A stretch of 57,851 bases of DNA from Chara braunii. Taxonomy: Eukaryota > Streptophyta > Charophyceae > Charales > Characeae. The stretch is from assembly GCA_003427395.1 (NCBI GenBank), contig BFEA01000008.1:5204672-5262522 (forward strand), written 5' to 3'. Every line of letters begins with the position of its first letter. Positions within the stretch are counted from its first letter, which is position 1. Below, piece after piece: positions 20,849 to 32,381 of the stretch. The notes beneath the pieces were generated by a model. That model was not told the DNA's origin and made no database searches. It worked only from the letters and a program-made list of their open reading frames with translations. Position numbers and translations under genes: made by a program.

Positions 20849-21420
20849 TTGGATTTGTATAAATCTTGGCAAGCTACTTTTCCTACGGGAAGCGCTGCCG
20901 AAATTTCTACAAATCCAAAAAGTTAGTCAACTTTTGACTTGTCAAAGTTCAACATGTCTTTTCCATATATCTAGCTTAGTATAAATCTGGAAAGTCTTCT
21001 TTTCTAAAGGGAGTGCTGCCCAATTTTTTACTAAATCAGGGAGTTAGGCAAAATTGGACTTTGATAAGTCAAAGTTATTCTCAAATTTTGGACCTCGCTT
21101 TGTATAAATTTTGGGAAAACATTTTTCTAGAAGGAGTGCTGTCGAAATTTCTGCAAAGCTGAGGAGTTAGTTAAAAATCGTGTCTAAGTTAAACTCAAGT
21201 TGTCTTGTGAGTGTAAATCTGACTTAGTATAAATCTGGGAAGTCTCCCTTTCTAAAGGGAGTACTGCCAAAATTTCTACTAATTCAGAGAGTTAGACAGA
21301 ATTTGACTTTCCAGAGTTAGAGATTATTTCTGTGTTCATATTTGAGCTTATATATATTTTGGAAAGACACTTTTCCTACGGAAAGCGCTGCCGAAATTTT
21401 CTTAATTTAGAGGAGATAGA
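20849..21420. repeat. Hairpin array B: five units with covarying stems
   Basis: Five units start near 20849, 20973, 21097, 21222 and 21344. Shared parts are GTATAAATCTGG on the left and GCTGCCGAAATTTCTAC on the right, with GAGTTAG following. The outer stem changes in concert: TTGGATTTGTA/TACAAATCCAA (11 bp), TTAGTA/TACTAA, GCTTTGTA/TGCAAAGC, TTAGTA/TACTAA. The inner hairpin also covaries: TTTCC-TAC-GGGAA, CTCCCTTT-CT-AAAGGGAG, CTTTTCC-TAC-GGAAAG. The fifth outer stem is weak. Start-to-start distance is about 122-125 bp. Confidence 0.8.
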
Positions 21421-22789
21421 CTATATTTTAACAGGTGGCGATCCAGGCGATCCGCCCTGAATAGGGGAGATTCTGCAGTTAGTCTACCTTTGGCTTAAGC
21501 ATTGGCTTAGAGGTAGACTTAGGCTTAGCTTATAGGGAGATTTTGAGTGAGTATGTATTATGGAGTTGTATTTTTCATACACTAATGATCTTAGCTTGGG
21601 GGTTGGTCTGCCGTGTGTTACATGTCTTTTTTATCATTTGATTCAAGTTCAGGGCTAGATCCAGCTTCATCCCTTGAGGATCACTTTCTGTTATCATTGA
21701 TAACAGGTCGGTTGCCGATTTGTCGGTTGCCGATTTGTCGGTTTACGACTCAATTTCAACTCACCCTTCACACTCAACCTAAAAGGCTTCAGCCCTGGTG
21801 AATTTTATTGTTTCATTATGGTTTCACCCGGACTTTTATTGAATGGTCATTTAACAAAGGTACTGAGTATTTAATTAAGGTTGGTTGGACAAGAGGTTTT
21901 GGGGCTAGCATGACTAAAGCAAGGGGTATGAGTGTCGAAGGTGGTTGGGGTTGACTCCGTGGAGTGTGTGGGCTGTTGATTTGGTTCGTTGATGTGATTG
22001 CAGGTATGTGATGTGAATCAGATTCTGAATTTGGTTGCCTAAGATCACATATATACGTACTATTGTGAGAGACCCCAGTGAGACCGTGAGAAGTGATCAT
22101 CACATACTTAACCCTTATATATGTATACATTGGTATACTTGGGATGAATGTTTACATGGGTTAAAGAGCCCCCATACTAAAGTCCTACTCAGAAGCTGAG
22201 ACTGAGGGGCTTAGGGGAGGCCTCTCCGTCTATTTTTATTCTTGCTTTTTGATTATTTTTCTTAGTCGGATGTTTGGTCCTGGGCTGGGATTCGAGGTCC
22301 TTGTCAAGGACACCCCAAGCCCTAGGCTCTGCAGGGGAGGGGTTTTCCCTCGCGCAGAGCGTATTTGATTTGCCTACCGAGACACTCAGGTCGAGAGCCG
22401 GAGGTGTCGTGGCGGCTGCACAGCTATTCCTTCAGCCGTGCAATGTTGTGAAGGGTTAGGCCCTCACGACACTTCGAGTCTGACACTTGAGTGTCGTAAG
22501 CGGTACTCGGATCCACGAGGGACCGCTTGATTATGGGCACTCCATAGTACGCCATCATTGCGACTGTTTGCGTACGCCTGCATTGCAAGTCGATATGAGT
22601 AGGCTCTGCGTCCGTGCGGTTTTATACTAAGTCTCGCGCGCAACGCTTACCTGATTTCCTCGTCGGAAAGTTATGGGTCGGCTACCGAGGGGCTAGGAGC
22701 GTTGTCGCGTTGTTTGTGTTGTGCCGTTTCGTTTATGTGTTATTTTGTGTGTATGTGTGTTTGTAAAGTGGAGTGCACGTGGTGTGTGG
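21421..22789. other. No supported gene; scattered hairpins
   Basis: GTCGGTTGCCGATTT is repeated at 21707-21740. Hairpins at 22300-22530 include GTCCTTGTCAAGGAC, GCTCTGC/GCAGAGC and AGCGGT/ACCGCT. The 5' end of the LTR that ends at 23222 may lie inside this stretch; I could not place it. Confidence 0.45.
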
Positions 22790-23222
22790 GATGCGTCCTA
22801 GTCGACCGGCGACGAACCACGCTGGGGACCTCAGCTCCCCAAGATGTAGGTTCGTGTGCGGGTCCGATAGAGGCGTATTACCGCGCGTACCCCCTATGCT
22901 ACAGCGAATGAGAAACGTCCTCGGCTGGTCCACCTCTGCGATTGCAACTGATTAGCTTTCGTACTATGGACTGGTAGCTCGGCGGGGATACGCCCACCGA
23001 AGGGAGGTGACAGCTCTTGTAAGGTGTAGGTAAGTCGTGCCTCGCGTAGGCCCTATCCTGTCATAGGGGCTCGCGAGAGGTATGGCTGGCACATTCGACC
23101 GGAGCGGCTTAAGGAAGCTCCACATGTATTATTTGCGACGAAGGATTTAAACCGACTCCTGCGTGACGCGGCCGGGAGGGTCCTGCGCTGCCCTGGTGCG
23201 GTGCCGGACCGATGCGCTCAAC
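22790..23222 (+). repeat. LTR (5' LTR of a Ty3-type element), 5' boundary unknown
   Basis: This segment is similar to the reverse complement of about 52374-52830. Shared landmarks are GTCCTAGTCGACCG, GGGGATACGCCC, CCTATCCTGTC and the end GACCGATGCGCTCAACA. It is followed after two bases by a primer-binding site, which identifies it as a 5' LTR ending in CA. Confidence 0.65.
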
Positions 23223-23223
23223 A

Positions 23224-23242
23224 GGTGGCGCCGTTGCCGGGG
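23224..23242 (+). promoter_or_regulatory. Primer-binding site, tRNA-Asp type
   Basis: TGGCGCCGTTGCCGGGGAT is complementary to the CCA-terminated 3' end of plant tRNA-Asp (a GGTTCGATCCCCGGCAACGGCGCCA-type end, of which the last part pairs). It lies two bases after the LTR end, the normal position for minus-strand priming. Confidence 0.85.
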
Positions 23243-23542
23243 ATAACGGAAAGTCTGCCGTTGTCCCTGGTGGAACGACATCCGGGTATGAGAAGTAAAT
23301 GATAAAAGGCACAAAGGAAGGACGAGAAAGTGACGAGAGATAATGAATGACTAAGTATAGGTGAGGAAATTTACCTACCAGAGTAAGGGAAGGTATGAAG
23401 AACGAACGTGTAGCATTGGATAAAAGTAAGTACTAAGGGTTAGGTAGGACGGATGGAATAGACCGGTCAAGGTGTAATGCTGAATAAAGGGATATGCTTG
23501 TTTTTCTCTTATCAGGGAGCTTGAAGAGAAAGGTCTGTCAAG

Positions 23543-23692
23543 ATGTCGCAGGGCGGCGGCGCATCGGGTGGTCCCAAGAAGGGCCTGACGCTCGATGACC
23601 TCATTGCGATCATTAACCGGCATGAAAGGAACCCGAGCAATATCCCTAAAGTCGATACCTTTCACTTTTGTGGGAAGAGGGTTTCAGAATGG
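23543..23692 (+). pseudogene. gag start of a truncated LTR retrotransposon
   Basis: ATG at 23543 opens a frame beginning MSQGGGASGGPKKGLTLDDL, then VDTFHFCGKRVSEW, resembling the N-terminus of plant Ty3-type Gag proteins. After about 50 codons the frame runs into GTGCGGTGCCGGACC, i.e. the LTR 3' end sequence. Most of gag-pol was therefore deleted, leaving LTR, PBS, gag start and a scrap of LTR (23693-23731). Confidence 0.6.
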
Positions 23693-23731
23693 TTGGTGCG
23701 GTGCCGGACCGATGTGCTCGACAGCATACAG

Positions 23732-24672
23732 GTTCCCGTACAGATATTACCTATACGTTTCGTACGGAAAGGCCCCATACACTTACGTTCGGTAACGTAG
23801 GTCTGGTTTATAAAAAAAAAAAAAAAAAAAAACTCGCATATATAAGAAAGATATCATTGTGTTTGAGATTTTTTTCTTTATTGTTTTTTGTTTGCCAAAT
23901 AAGTTTTTATCACAGCCAAATGTATATGGTTACCCCTTATCCCACCTCACCTTACACTTTTCACCCCATTTTGATTATTGTCCTTGGCATGGGATTAGTA
24001 GTTTTGAACCCCTCTGAAAGGTAACATATAGCCAAACCATGTGGTTTTACATGCCGGTTTCACTGCTTCTAACACTTCAAATCATGCAAAACTTTATGGT
24101 TTGGTTATATATTACCTTCTACAGAGTACCAAAACTACCAAACCCACGTGAGGGACAAGAAGCAAGATGTGGTCAAAATCGCAAGCTGAGGTTGGGCGGA
24201 GGGGAAACCATATACAATTGGTCATGACAAAAACTTATTCGACAGACATAATAATAAAAAAATAATATCACACATAATGATATATTTTTCACACATGCAA
24301 ATTCTTTTATTTTTTTCTATGAAACAAACATTAACTGAGTGAGAATACATGAATTTTTGTGCACTCCCCTCCCCCCTCCTTCCACACGCGCTGATACCAG
24401 CCACTTGTATAGGTGGTTCAAACCACCACCCATACTAAACCTCGATTTTCAAGCCAATACTTTTTATCATGGGTTTATATAATACTTCAATGAATTCATG
24501 ACCTTCTAGTACGAAGGTCATGGTCTTCTAAGATTATTAAATGCAATAGTGGTTTGGAATAGTGTGTTGCACCAGTTGTTAATGTTTTACTATGATTGTA
24601 AACCCTTATGAGCATTATGTTCGTGCTTAAAACATGTACACTTATATAAAGAGCCAAATGTGTTATTTCCTA
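23732..24672. other. No supported gene
   Basis: AT-rich with an A run at 23812-23832 and short frames. It ends in a 10-bp target duplication, TTATTTCCTA (24663-24672). Confidence 0.5.
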
Positions 24673-24992
24673 GGTTACCAATGGTCCGGAGACCGGACAT
24701 CTCCCCCGGACGTCAGATACCCCCGTCGTCCAGATTTCCGGACGACGGATTCTTACCACAAAAAAAAAAAAAAAAAAACAGTGTTACCATGCCCTAGAGA
24801 CCCCTTACAAAAATTTTCAGATTTTTTTTAGCATTTGGTGATAGTGTGGTATTTGGGGGGGGGGGGGGGGGGNNNNNNNNNNNNNNNNNNNNNNNNNNNN
24901 NNNNNNNNNNNNNNNNNNNNNNNNNNNNNNNNNNNNNNNNNNNNNNNNNNNNNNNNNNNNNNNNNNNNNNNNNNNNNNNNNNNNNNNNNNNN

Positions 24993-25038
<46 letters not shown>

Positions 25039-25124
25039 GCTAAGTCGGACATACCCGGTCCGGTCCGACGTCGGTCATCCTGGACGGTTAGGGGGGTCCC
25101 GGATGTCCGATCCAACAACCTAGG
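24673..25124. mobile_element. Inserted element with 10-bp target duplication, containing an N gap
   Basis: TTATTTCCTA occurs at 24663-24672 and again at 25125-25134. The sequence between them has related, partly inverted ends (GGTTACCAATGG ... CCGGACATC at the left; the complement GGTTGTTGGATCGGACATCC at the right). A 9-11 bp duplication is typical of Mutator-like transposons. The middle is unsequenced. Confidence 0.5.
24873..24992. other. Assembly gap (120 N)
   Basis: The gap is flanked by a G homopolymer on the left and a T homopolymer on the right, so sequencing probably failed in homopolymers. Its size may be nominal. Confidence 0.95.
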
Positions 25125-25189
25125 TTATTTCCTAACTTATTAATAACATTAGTACAACAATGTAGATTGAAAATGTCAATACTAGTAAA

Positions 25190-25245
25190 TAAGGCAGGCA
25201 AGTGGCATTCAAGAGGTCTTGGGTTCAATCCCCATTGGCCTCATG
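25190..25245 (+). repeat. tRNA-like SINE fragment
   Basis: GGGTTCAATCCCC (about 25221-25233) is a strong B-box, with CAGGCAAGTGGCATT upstream as a poor A-box. It is probably a SINE head, with the non-tRNA body following. Confidence 0.4.
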
Positions 25246-28131
25246 CACCTTCCTGGGCAAGCTTGGCGCCCGCCACCTAGAGATATATCATTGGTCCCCC
25301 CGAGTGGCATTGAGCAGAGACTGCTAATGTTCATAGGGGGAGGGGACCGAAGAGGAGGCATAGTGACCGGCCCATTGAAGAAGCTCGGTCCTGATGCCAA
25401 CCACTAACACCTGGCCAGTATCGTCCACCAGTTGTAGCAGGTACCGCACCTGCTGGTGGGAGCAGCTCCTGCATATTCCCTAGTTGGAGGCTTGAGCACG
25501 GATGAGGCTGCTACGGGGTTTCTCGTAATACTATAATGACAGTAAAAAAGGTATGAAAGGCTGTCCTGTCCAGATTCGACAGGTAATTCAATTGGTTGGG
25601 CTTAAAGAATTAGCCTTCGAAAAAATAAAATAAAATAAATATCAATATTCATAAAGGTATATCATAATATGACAATTAAAGTCTATGTTCAAAAGTTTAT
25701 ATAAAACGATATGATTCTCTTATGTTCATGTACTCTAATCCGTAGGCTTCAATGCTGCTTTTCAGTACATCTTATAAAAAACAACACTTATCCATTTTTC
25801 ATTACTTCTTATGTTTTATTATATTCGAATAGTTACCAAATAATTTATCAGTATCGAATTTATCATAAATTAATATAAATAATATATACAAGTTTATTTT
25901 ATCAATTACATTCATATATTATTAAAATATGATATTTGTTTGATAATCAAAAGGTTAATTGTTTTCACAGCTATAAGTTAATGAGTACGTAATTTTTGAT
26001 TAAATAAATAAAATAATATGTATTTTGCAATAAAAACAAGCACTAGCGAAATAGCAGAATTCAATATTACAAAATCACAGTCAACAATTGTCCAGAAAGC
26101 ATAAATGCATTGATGTAACACCGAAAGAAAACGAAAGTTGCGAACTCAATTGTTAATGAAAGCATACTCTTACCACCACCAACAATGCAATCGAAGTTTT
26201 TCCCCCTATTAACGCTCAACGTCCAGATTACAATCCTACAACTACTCTACTAGCCTGCAAAGTGATGAAACAACCAATTTAAGTCGACAGCAACAACAAA
26301 AGTACACGCAAATGTCAAACATGCAGACTTCCTCCAATACAAGGGACGTGCCCTCACATAATATCTCATTTCTCCCTTCTCTTTCTTACCCTCGTCTTCT
26401 TCTCCCATGCCCACCTCCTTTCGAGGATCACTATTAAGACCCCACCAGCTTACTTTCAAGCCCAAGCCCGACATTGAGGGTAGGGCTATAGCGTTGCCTA
26501 CTTGTTGCACCCTCTCTCTCTCTCCAGAGCCTATGAACGCTATCCCACACCTAGCACCACCGATCGCTAGCGATTGCTCAAATGACGCTGGCGTCTTACA
26601 CCCAAGTGCCCGAATGCCTCATCGACTAGTTCCAAAAATAGGAAGTGCTCGCCCTCTTTGCTGCTGGTCTCAGCCGCGTGTGTGCCCTCTAGCTTCGAGT
26701 TGGGCCAAAGTGTCTGAGCCCAAACCCTTCATACAATCCCCACCGCAATGTGAGGAGACCCCTTCTCCCCTGCGTTACTAGAAGAGCCTATAAAACTCAC
26801 AAATATTTTTGATTCTCAAGAGAAGGGCGGATGTAACCAACCGGCGGGTAGTATCTGTCTGAAGGCCGCCAAGACTTGCAAAATTAACAAATTCAGGCAT
26901 CGTTAAGATTCAATGGCCCGCCTTCGCTTAGGGTTGGCACATGCTTTCTTATAGGGGTCATATACAGGTATGTCGAAAGTTCAAATCCTCACACTCCCTC
27001 CTCCTTTACTTCAATAGTCCCCATAGAAGTCTTAAATCAGCAGGGTGCTTTCCTTTCAACCTTCTCTCATATCCAAGAATAACCTACGGAGCAATCTTCA
27101 TTAGCTCTTCTCTTGTGAACCACCGGTCTTCTTTAGGATCAAAATGATGTCTGAACCGCACTCTGTACTGCATCAGGGTGTCCCTTGCCTGGAGGCTTGG
27201 GCACAAACATCAAGTTGTGCTCAACTATATCATCCATGTCCACGTGCCCGTCCATGGTTGTGAGCAACATTGATGTCCTTGACGCCCTTGCACTGGCCAA
27301 CATCGTTCTAGCATCGACCATCCATAAACCAGTTGAGTATAACGACGTCAATGCGGCTACGGATGAACTACTACTCAACACCGCCGGGGTCACCTAGGTT
27401 CTAGTTCATTTGATGGTAGGAGTATTCATGAGACTGGTCATGATTAACGACATCAATGAGGGCTTCAATGTGGCTTCTGATGAACTACTAAACCCCGCCT
27501 CCACTCTTACAAAGACATAGACCAGTCGTGATTAACACACCCAAGACCACCCATCTATCTCGTTCTCCACACTCCAGCAAGACTTACTGTAACCGAGTCA
27601 CCATCTATGTTGTTGCTACGCCCTCATTCCATCCTATCAGCAAGACGAGTGTCATCCCACCATCAACTTACCCCACTCATGCGACACTCATCCCTACATA
27701 TACGCCCCCGACACAGAGGAGTAAGCTGGAATCAAATCCCCCCGACATGCTTTTCCACAACCAGCATGCTGGAGATCCCAAAAAACATAAGCACCCAAAA
27801 AAACTAAAAGTTCAAACATATACCAGAGCCACCTAGTCATCACCCTCTAGCTCCATAGCAAAACATCAACCTCTCTCACTGTGGAAGTAGACAACCTTCT
27901 GCCACCATTTGCATCCGCCAGGGGTTACCAACCCTAGCCCGATAGGAAATCAAACCTTAATTCCGCCATTACCCCGCCAGAAGCAAGCACTTCCCTGCAT
28001 GATACCACCTTTGCTGGGCAAGGCTTCCTCCCCATATATGTGACAAAAGATCGATGGTGCGTGATGATGACTCTTGCAGAGTAGCCACTGAAGATCGCCT
28101 CCTTCATCATAGGATAAATATCCCCCCGTCC
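25246..28131. other. No supported gene in 2.9 kb
   Basis: 25600-26160 is AT-rich. A diverged tandem duplication is suggested by GACGTCAATGCGGCTACGGA (about 27344) and GACATCAATGAGGGCTTCAA (about 27449), both followed by ATGAACTACTA. Frames of up to 124 codons lack recognisable domains. Confidence 0.5.
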
Positions 28132-28135
28132 GTAC

Positions 28136-29105
28136 TGCAATCAGACTCGGTTTTTCTTCTTCTCTCACACATGCAAACAGATGGCAACTCACACTGGTGC
28201 CAAGCGCTCACTCAAAGCTCAGAGGTATGGAAACCGAGAACACAGTTCAGATGCAAACTCGCTTCAACAGGCTTATGGCGCATCAGCGCCTCTACATCCC
28301 AACTCTCGTCACTGTGTCCAACACCACTGTTCGCACACACTCAACTCTGGATCACTTGGAATACCCCACACTCGTTCACTGTATCACACACGCGTACACA
28401 CACTAACACCTAACGCTAGCTATGGCGGCTATGGCCGCCAACTACTACTAACTATGGCGCACTACTTCTTCAAGCCCACTTCGACCTCGGGCAACCGCAG
28501 GCCACCTCGCACAAGACGCTCGGGCAATGCTTCCGCATGGCTTACGCGGGAATGAATGAATGGTTGGAAGCTGCCTCTTGATTTCTACTTTTGTAAGTCG
28601 TTGGTCTGCCCGTTTCCATCAGGCCCGTGGTGCACACAATCCCTCATGGTACTTGTTGACTGTACAAAGTGAGACTGGGACTGGGTACCGCTGACTAAGT
28701 GAAATTGGACCCACCACTAGCCCACTGGCCTCTGGTCTGCTATGTCTAACGTGAGAAGACACTTGAAAGGCCACTTCTGGACCTTCCGAAAGTTTGTGGA
28801 CTTGGCCTTTCAAGACTGTAGCAGCTACGACCTTGACCTTTCAGGACTGTAGCAGCTACGAACTTAACCTTTCAGAACTACTACAACTATGACCCTTATG
28901 CAGTTATGACCCCTACTTCGAAATGTCTAAGGTTCAAAACTCGCCAACTACTCAGCCCTATGACAGACAACTTCCAACTACTAACACAAAGGTCATAGGT
29001 TCAAGGCACACAGGGTCGACTTGATACTGTACATAAGTAAGGTAAGGTGAGGTCTGGGGATCGAGCCCTGGGGTCTGCATCTGTGTCTAGGTGAAAACCG
29101 TTTCA
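28136..29105 (-). repeat. 3' LTR of the Ty3/gypsy element
   Basis: On the minus strand it begins TGAAACGGTTTTCACC and ends CGAGTCTGATTGCA, i.e. TG...CA. It matches 36124-37059 along its whole length. The 970-bp length against 936 reflects small indels. Confidence 0.92.
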
Positions 29106-29113
29106 CTCCCTCT
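29106..29113 (-). promoter_or_regulatory. Polypurine tract of the Ty3/gypsy element
   Basis: The minus strand reads AGAGGGAG immediately before the 3' LTR start TGAAACGG. This is where plus-strand synthesis would be primed. Confidence 0.7.
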
Positions 29114-29224
29114 GGCCTAAATTTGAGGCCCTCCGAGAATACTTCAATCTAAAGCAGGACTTTTTGCTTTCTTATCTCTTTCGTATGCTCGAACTACTTC
29201 GGGAGTTGTCTCTCGAAGTTTTCT

Positions 29225-29650
29225 TCACGTAAACCAGTGGTCGTCCTCTGGTTCTTGAAAACCGAACCTCGCCTTATATTGTTTCTGTGGATGACCCCTA
29301 CCTCCCGTTCTGAAGACATCTTCACCTACGATGGCGTCAATGTCGTACCTTTCGTCCATGTTCGGAGGGATCATGGACCTCCGTGATGGGAACTGTTGAC
29401 TTGTCATACAAGGCAGCAACTTTGAAGCATGAAACACCGGGTAGGTGTGAAGGTGCGCTGGAATTTCAACTGTGTAAAACGGTCCATCCTCTCCGCCTTT
29501 GACTTCGAATACCGGCCACGGTCCTCTATAGGCAGGCAATAACTTCTGCGAGATGTGCTCCTCAGGTGCAAACTCTTTAGACTTGACCCAAACTAAGTCG
29601 CCTACATGAAACTGTGATGGGCGACGGTGCTTGTTGGCTTGCTCTATCAT
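29225..29650 (-). pseudogene. Integrase C-terminus with chromodomain
   Basis: The minus frame of 141 codons starts within the integrase C-terminal region. VGDLVWVKSKEF and KLLPAYRGPWPVFEV form the GPY/F module, which binds DNA near the viral ends. A chromodomain-like tail follows, YDIDAIVGEDVF ... QYKARFGFQEPEDDHW, the part that steers chromoviruses to marked chromatin. The frame is intact here and ends at the stop near 29225. Next to it a segment of about 60 bp is duplicated (29661 and 29722: TGAGGTTCT-TGTGATGGTAG). Confidence 0.85.
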
Positions 29651-30372
29651 TTGTTGGGCCTTGAGGTTCTATGTGATGGTAGCGGTCTCCTTTTCATAGT
29701 GTAGTGCAAATTCCCTAGTACTGAGGTTCTCTGTGATGGTAGCAGTCTCCTTTGAATTTGATCCCGGTTCAATCCCGCAAACGGCCTACGCGGTCTAAAG
29801 GACTTATGTAACTCGTTGGGGGTGCGGCAAGTCGCTAAATGCACGCTATTATTGTATGCATTGGCTACCTTGGGAAGCATCGCTGATCGGGTCTAATATA
29901 CATTCTAAGAACTTGTTGCAGAATTTTGTTCATATGTTCAGTCTAACCGTTGGTCTCAAGATGACGGTCAAACGGCATTAACAACCTAGAGCCATAGACT
30001 CTCATCAACTCCTGCCAGTTCTGACTAGTGAACCTGGTATCTCTGTCACTAACTATTGATAGCAGGAGACCATGCTCACTGACCAAATTATCACAGAACT
30101 TATCTATAACTAAGTGCGTATGTGCCTCTGCGAGCAAAGGAACATAAACTACGTATTTGCTGAATCGATCAACTATAATCATAATTTGCCTCTTGCCATG
30201 CCTACTCTTCACCCCAACATCCATGAAGTCAATGGACACAAAATCTCCGGGTCCTGTGGGAATAGGCAAGGGTCTGAGAAGACCAAGAGGGGCCCGCGTA
30301 GTGGTCTTATTCCGTTGGTAGACTTTGCAACTTCATACATACTCTACGTAGTCGGCCTTCATACCTTGCCAT
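29647..30372 (-). pseudogene. Integrase catalytic core
   Basis: The minus strand reads GDFVSIDFMDVG (first catalytic Asp), IIVDRFSKYVVYVPL and IVSDRDTRFTSQNWQEL (second Asp). A stop after LETNG separates this from the segment with the expected Glu (TEHMNKIL). Further on, NAYNNSVHLATCRTPNELH matches the end of the core. The enzyme would join element cDNA to host DNA; this copy is interrupted by stops. Confidence 0.85.
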
Positions 30373-30582
30373 GTATACGCGCGCATAAGGTTGGTTAATG
30401 TCTTTCGCCAACCAAAATGTCCCTCTATGTCGTGACATTCCCCTAAGATCAGACTTCGGATCTCTTCACTATCGGGAATGCACAAACGGTCAGCTACGTT
30501 AGTCTTCTCAAATAATAACCCATTTATAGTGTGGTAATCTAGCTCAGACTCTAGACACTCCCTAACTTTGTTGAGGAGATCA

Positions 30583-31074
30583 CTATAAATAGGGTCCTGC
30601 GCATTTAACTTTCTGTTGGAGATCGCTCCCTATATCCACATAGTGAACTATCGCTCCAAAGTAATCAGCTTTTCTACTTAAAGCGTCCGCAACTACATTT
30701 ATACTTCCCTTTAACCGCTTTGAGCTCAAAGTCAAATTGATCAATCTTTGTGGCCCACCTAACATCTTGGCCTATGTCTTCAGCCACCTCAATGTCTTGT
30801 GGTTTGAATACATTTTGAAGTGCCTCCCCAACAAATAATGCTTCCAGTGATCTAAAGCTTGCCTGAGAGCGTAGAGTTCCCTCTCGTAGGTAGATGTTGG
30901 AACCTTCTCTAAAGGCATCCTAGCAGACATGAACTCTACAGGTCTATAGCCATTGCCATCGTCTTGCTGTAGAACAACACCTATACCATACTGACTTTCG
31001 TAAGTGGTGACGACAAAAGGCAAGGATGGATTGGCTACCTTGAGGGTTGAATTCTCTATCAAGGCCCACTTCAA
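30583..31074 (-). pseudogene. RNase H domain
   Basis: The minus-strand pieces STYERELYALRQALDHWKHY and VVADALSRKADY are hallmark RNase H and connection motifs of Ty3 elements. The first catalytic position, normally Asp in TTDASQYGIG, reads TTYESQYGIG, and the usual TDHKTL reads SNHKTL. Two acidic residues are therefore gone and activity on RNA-DNA hybrids should be lost. Confidence 0.85.
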
Positions 31075-31104
31075 CTTTTTTAGGGTCGACGTACAATCTC
31101 TATC

Positions 31105-32339
31105 TCACTCCCAGATTGCTTTTTTCTTTAACAACTTGCAAAGGGGTGCAGCGATGGTAGAAAAGTTCCTCACGAACTTCCTGTAGTAATTTGTTAGACC
31201 TAGAAACGACCGCAACTCTTTCAACGTGCGGGGTGTTGGCCAATCTCTGATCGCTGCTATCTTGCTATCCTCAGGCTTTATGCCATCCCCATCTAAGACG
31301 TGGCCCAAATACAAACTTGCGTCTTGGCCCACTCGCACCTCTTCGCACTAATCTTGAAGTTAGCTTCTCTTAGCTTCTCCAAGACCTGCCGCATATAACC
31401 CTCATGCTCCTGTAGGGTCTTACTAAAAACAAAAATATCATCTAGGTATACTACCACGAATCTATCTAACCATGGCCTAAACAGATCATTCATACAACGC
31501 TGGAATGTAGTTGGTGCATTGGTTAGTCCAAAGGGCATCACTATAAAGTTGTAATGCCCATATCGAGTCTAGAATGTTGTCTTATACTGATCATCAGAAT
31601 GAGCCTCTATTTGATGATAGCCGGATTTCAAATATATCTTTAAGAAATATTTGCAGCCCTACACCCGATTCAACAAATCATCTATACGGGGCAGCGGTTC
31701 TACATTCTTTATTGTGATAGCATTAAGACCCCTATAGTTGATATACATTCTAAGCTTTCCCTCCTTCTTGGGGACGAAAAAAACAGGTGCTCCGAATGGA
31801 GATGAACTGGACCTAATCCAACCCTTCTCGAGGAGCTCATCTAACTGTTCGCGCAGCTCCTCTAGGTCCCTTGGGGACATTCTGTAGATAGCTTCCTTAG
31901 GAGTCGTACTGCCAGACTCTATCTCAATACGATGATGGATAGGTTGCTGCAATACTTCTATAGGTGGCTTAGCTAACTTTGTATAATCCTCCAGCAGCTT
32001 GACGATAGTAGGACCTATAGGTTTCTCTTCCGTAGGCTTATTAACAGGCCTAAAATATGCTACAAAAACCTGTTTTTCTAACTGCTCCTTCACCAATCGC
32101 GCGAACGCAGGCGCACTAAGACAACAATGTGCCAGAGAGTTGTCTACTCCTGACACATGGAACAGACGAGCCGTCTTGACTTCGCCTGATGGACTAGGGA
32201 GCCTACACTCGTGCTCTCTCAAGTGGAGTGTGGTCGCTACTGCCTCTCCCCAGTCCATTCCTAAGACCGTGTCAAATAGGAGGTTGTCTTCTACGAGGAG
32301 AGTCATAGAATGAAAACTGTCCACCTTCCCATCCTTCAC
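31105..32339 (-). pseudogene. Protease end and reverse transcriptase
   Basis: The minus strand starts with [12 protein letters not shown] (C-terminal part of the aspartic protease). RT follows: ASSSPFGAP-like [68 protein letters not shown] and [16 protein letters not shown]. Motif A, normally with Asp in (K)IDLKSGYHQI, has Tyr, so one of the three catalytic Asp is lost while YLDD is kept. Stops interrupt the frame around 31555 and 31665, and a frame change lies near 31320. Confidence 0.88.
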
Positions 32340-32381
32340 TAGGCGATAGTACGCCTGGATTCCCTCTACGTAATCCTCGAC

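Noticed and set aside
19882-21420. Arrays A and B as a CRISPR array
   Set aside because: Spacing is irregular (60-115 bp), flanks covary instead of repeating, and the DNA is eukaryotic with no cas-like genes.
26407-26781. 124-residue frame with Ser/Pro-rich sequence
   Set aside because: No domain, no similarity I recognise, and composition like surrounding non-coding DNA.
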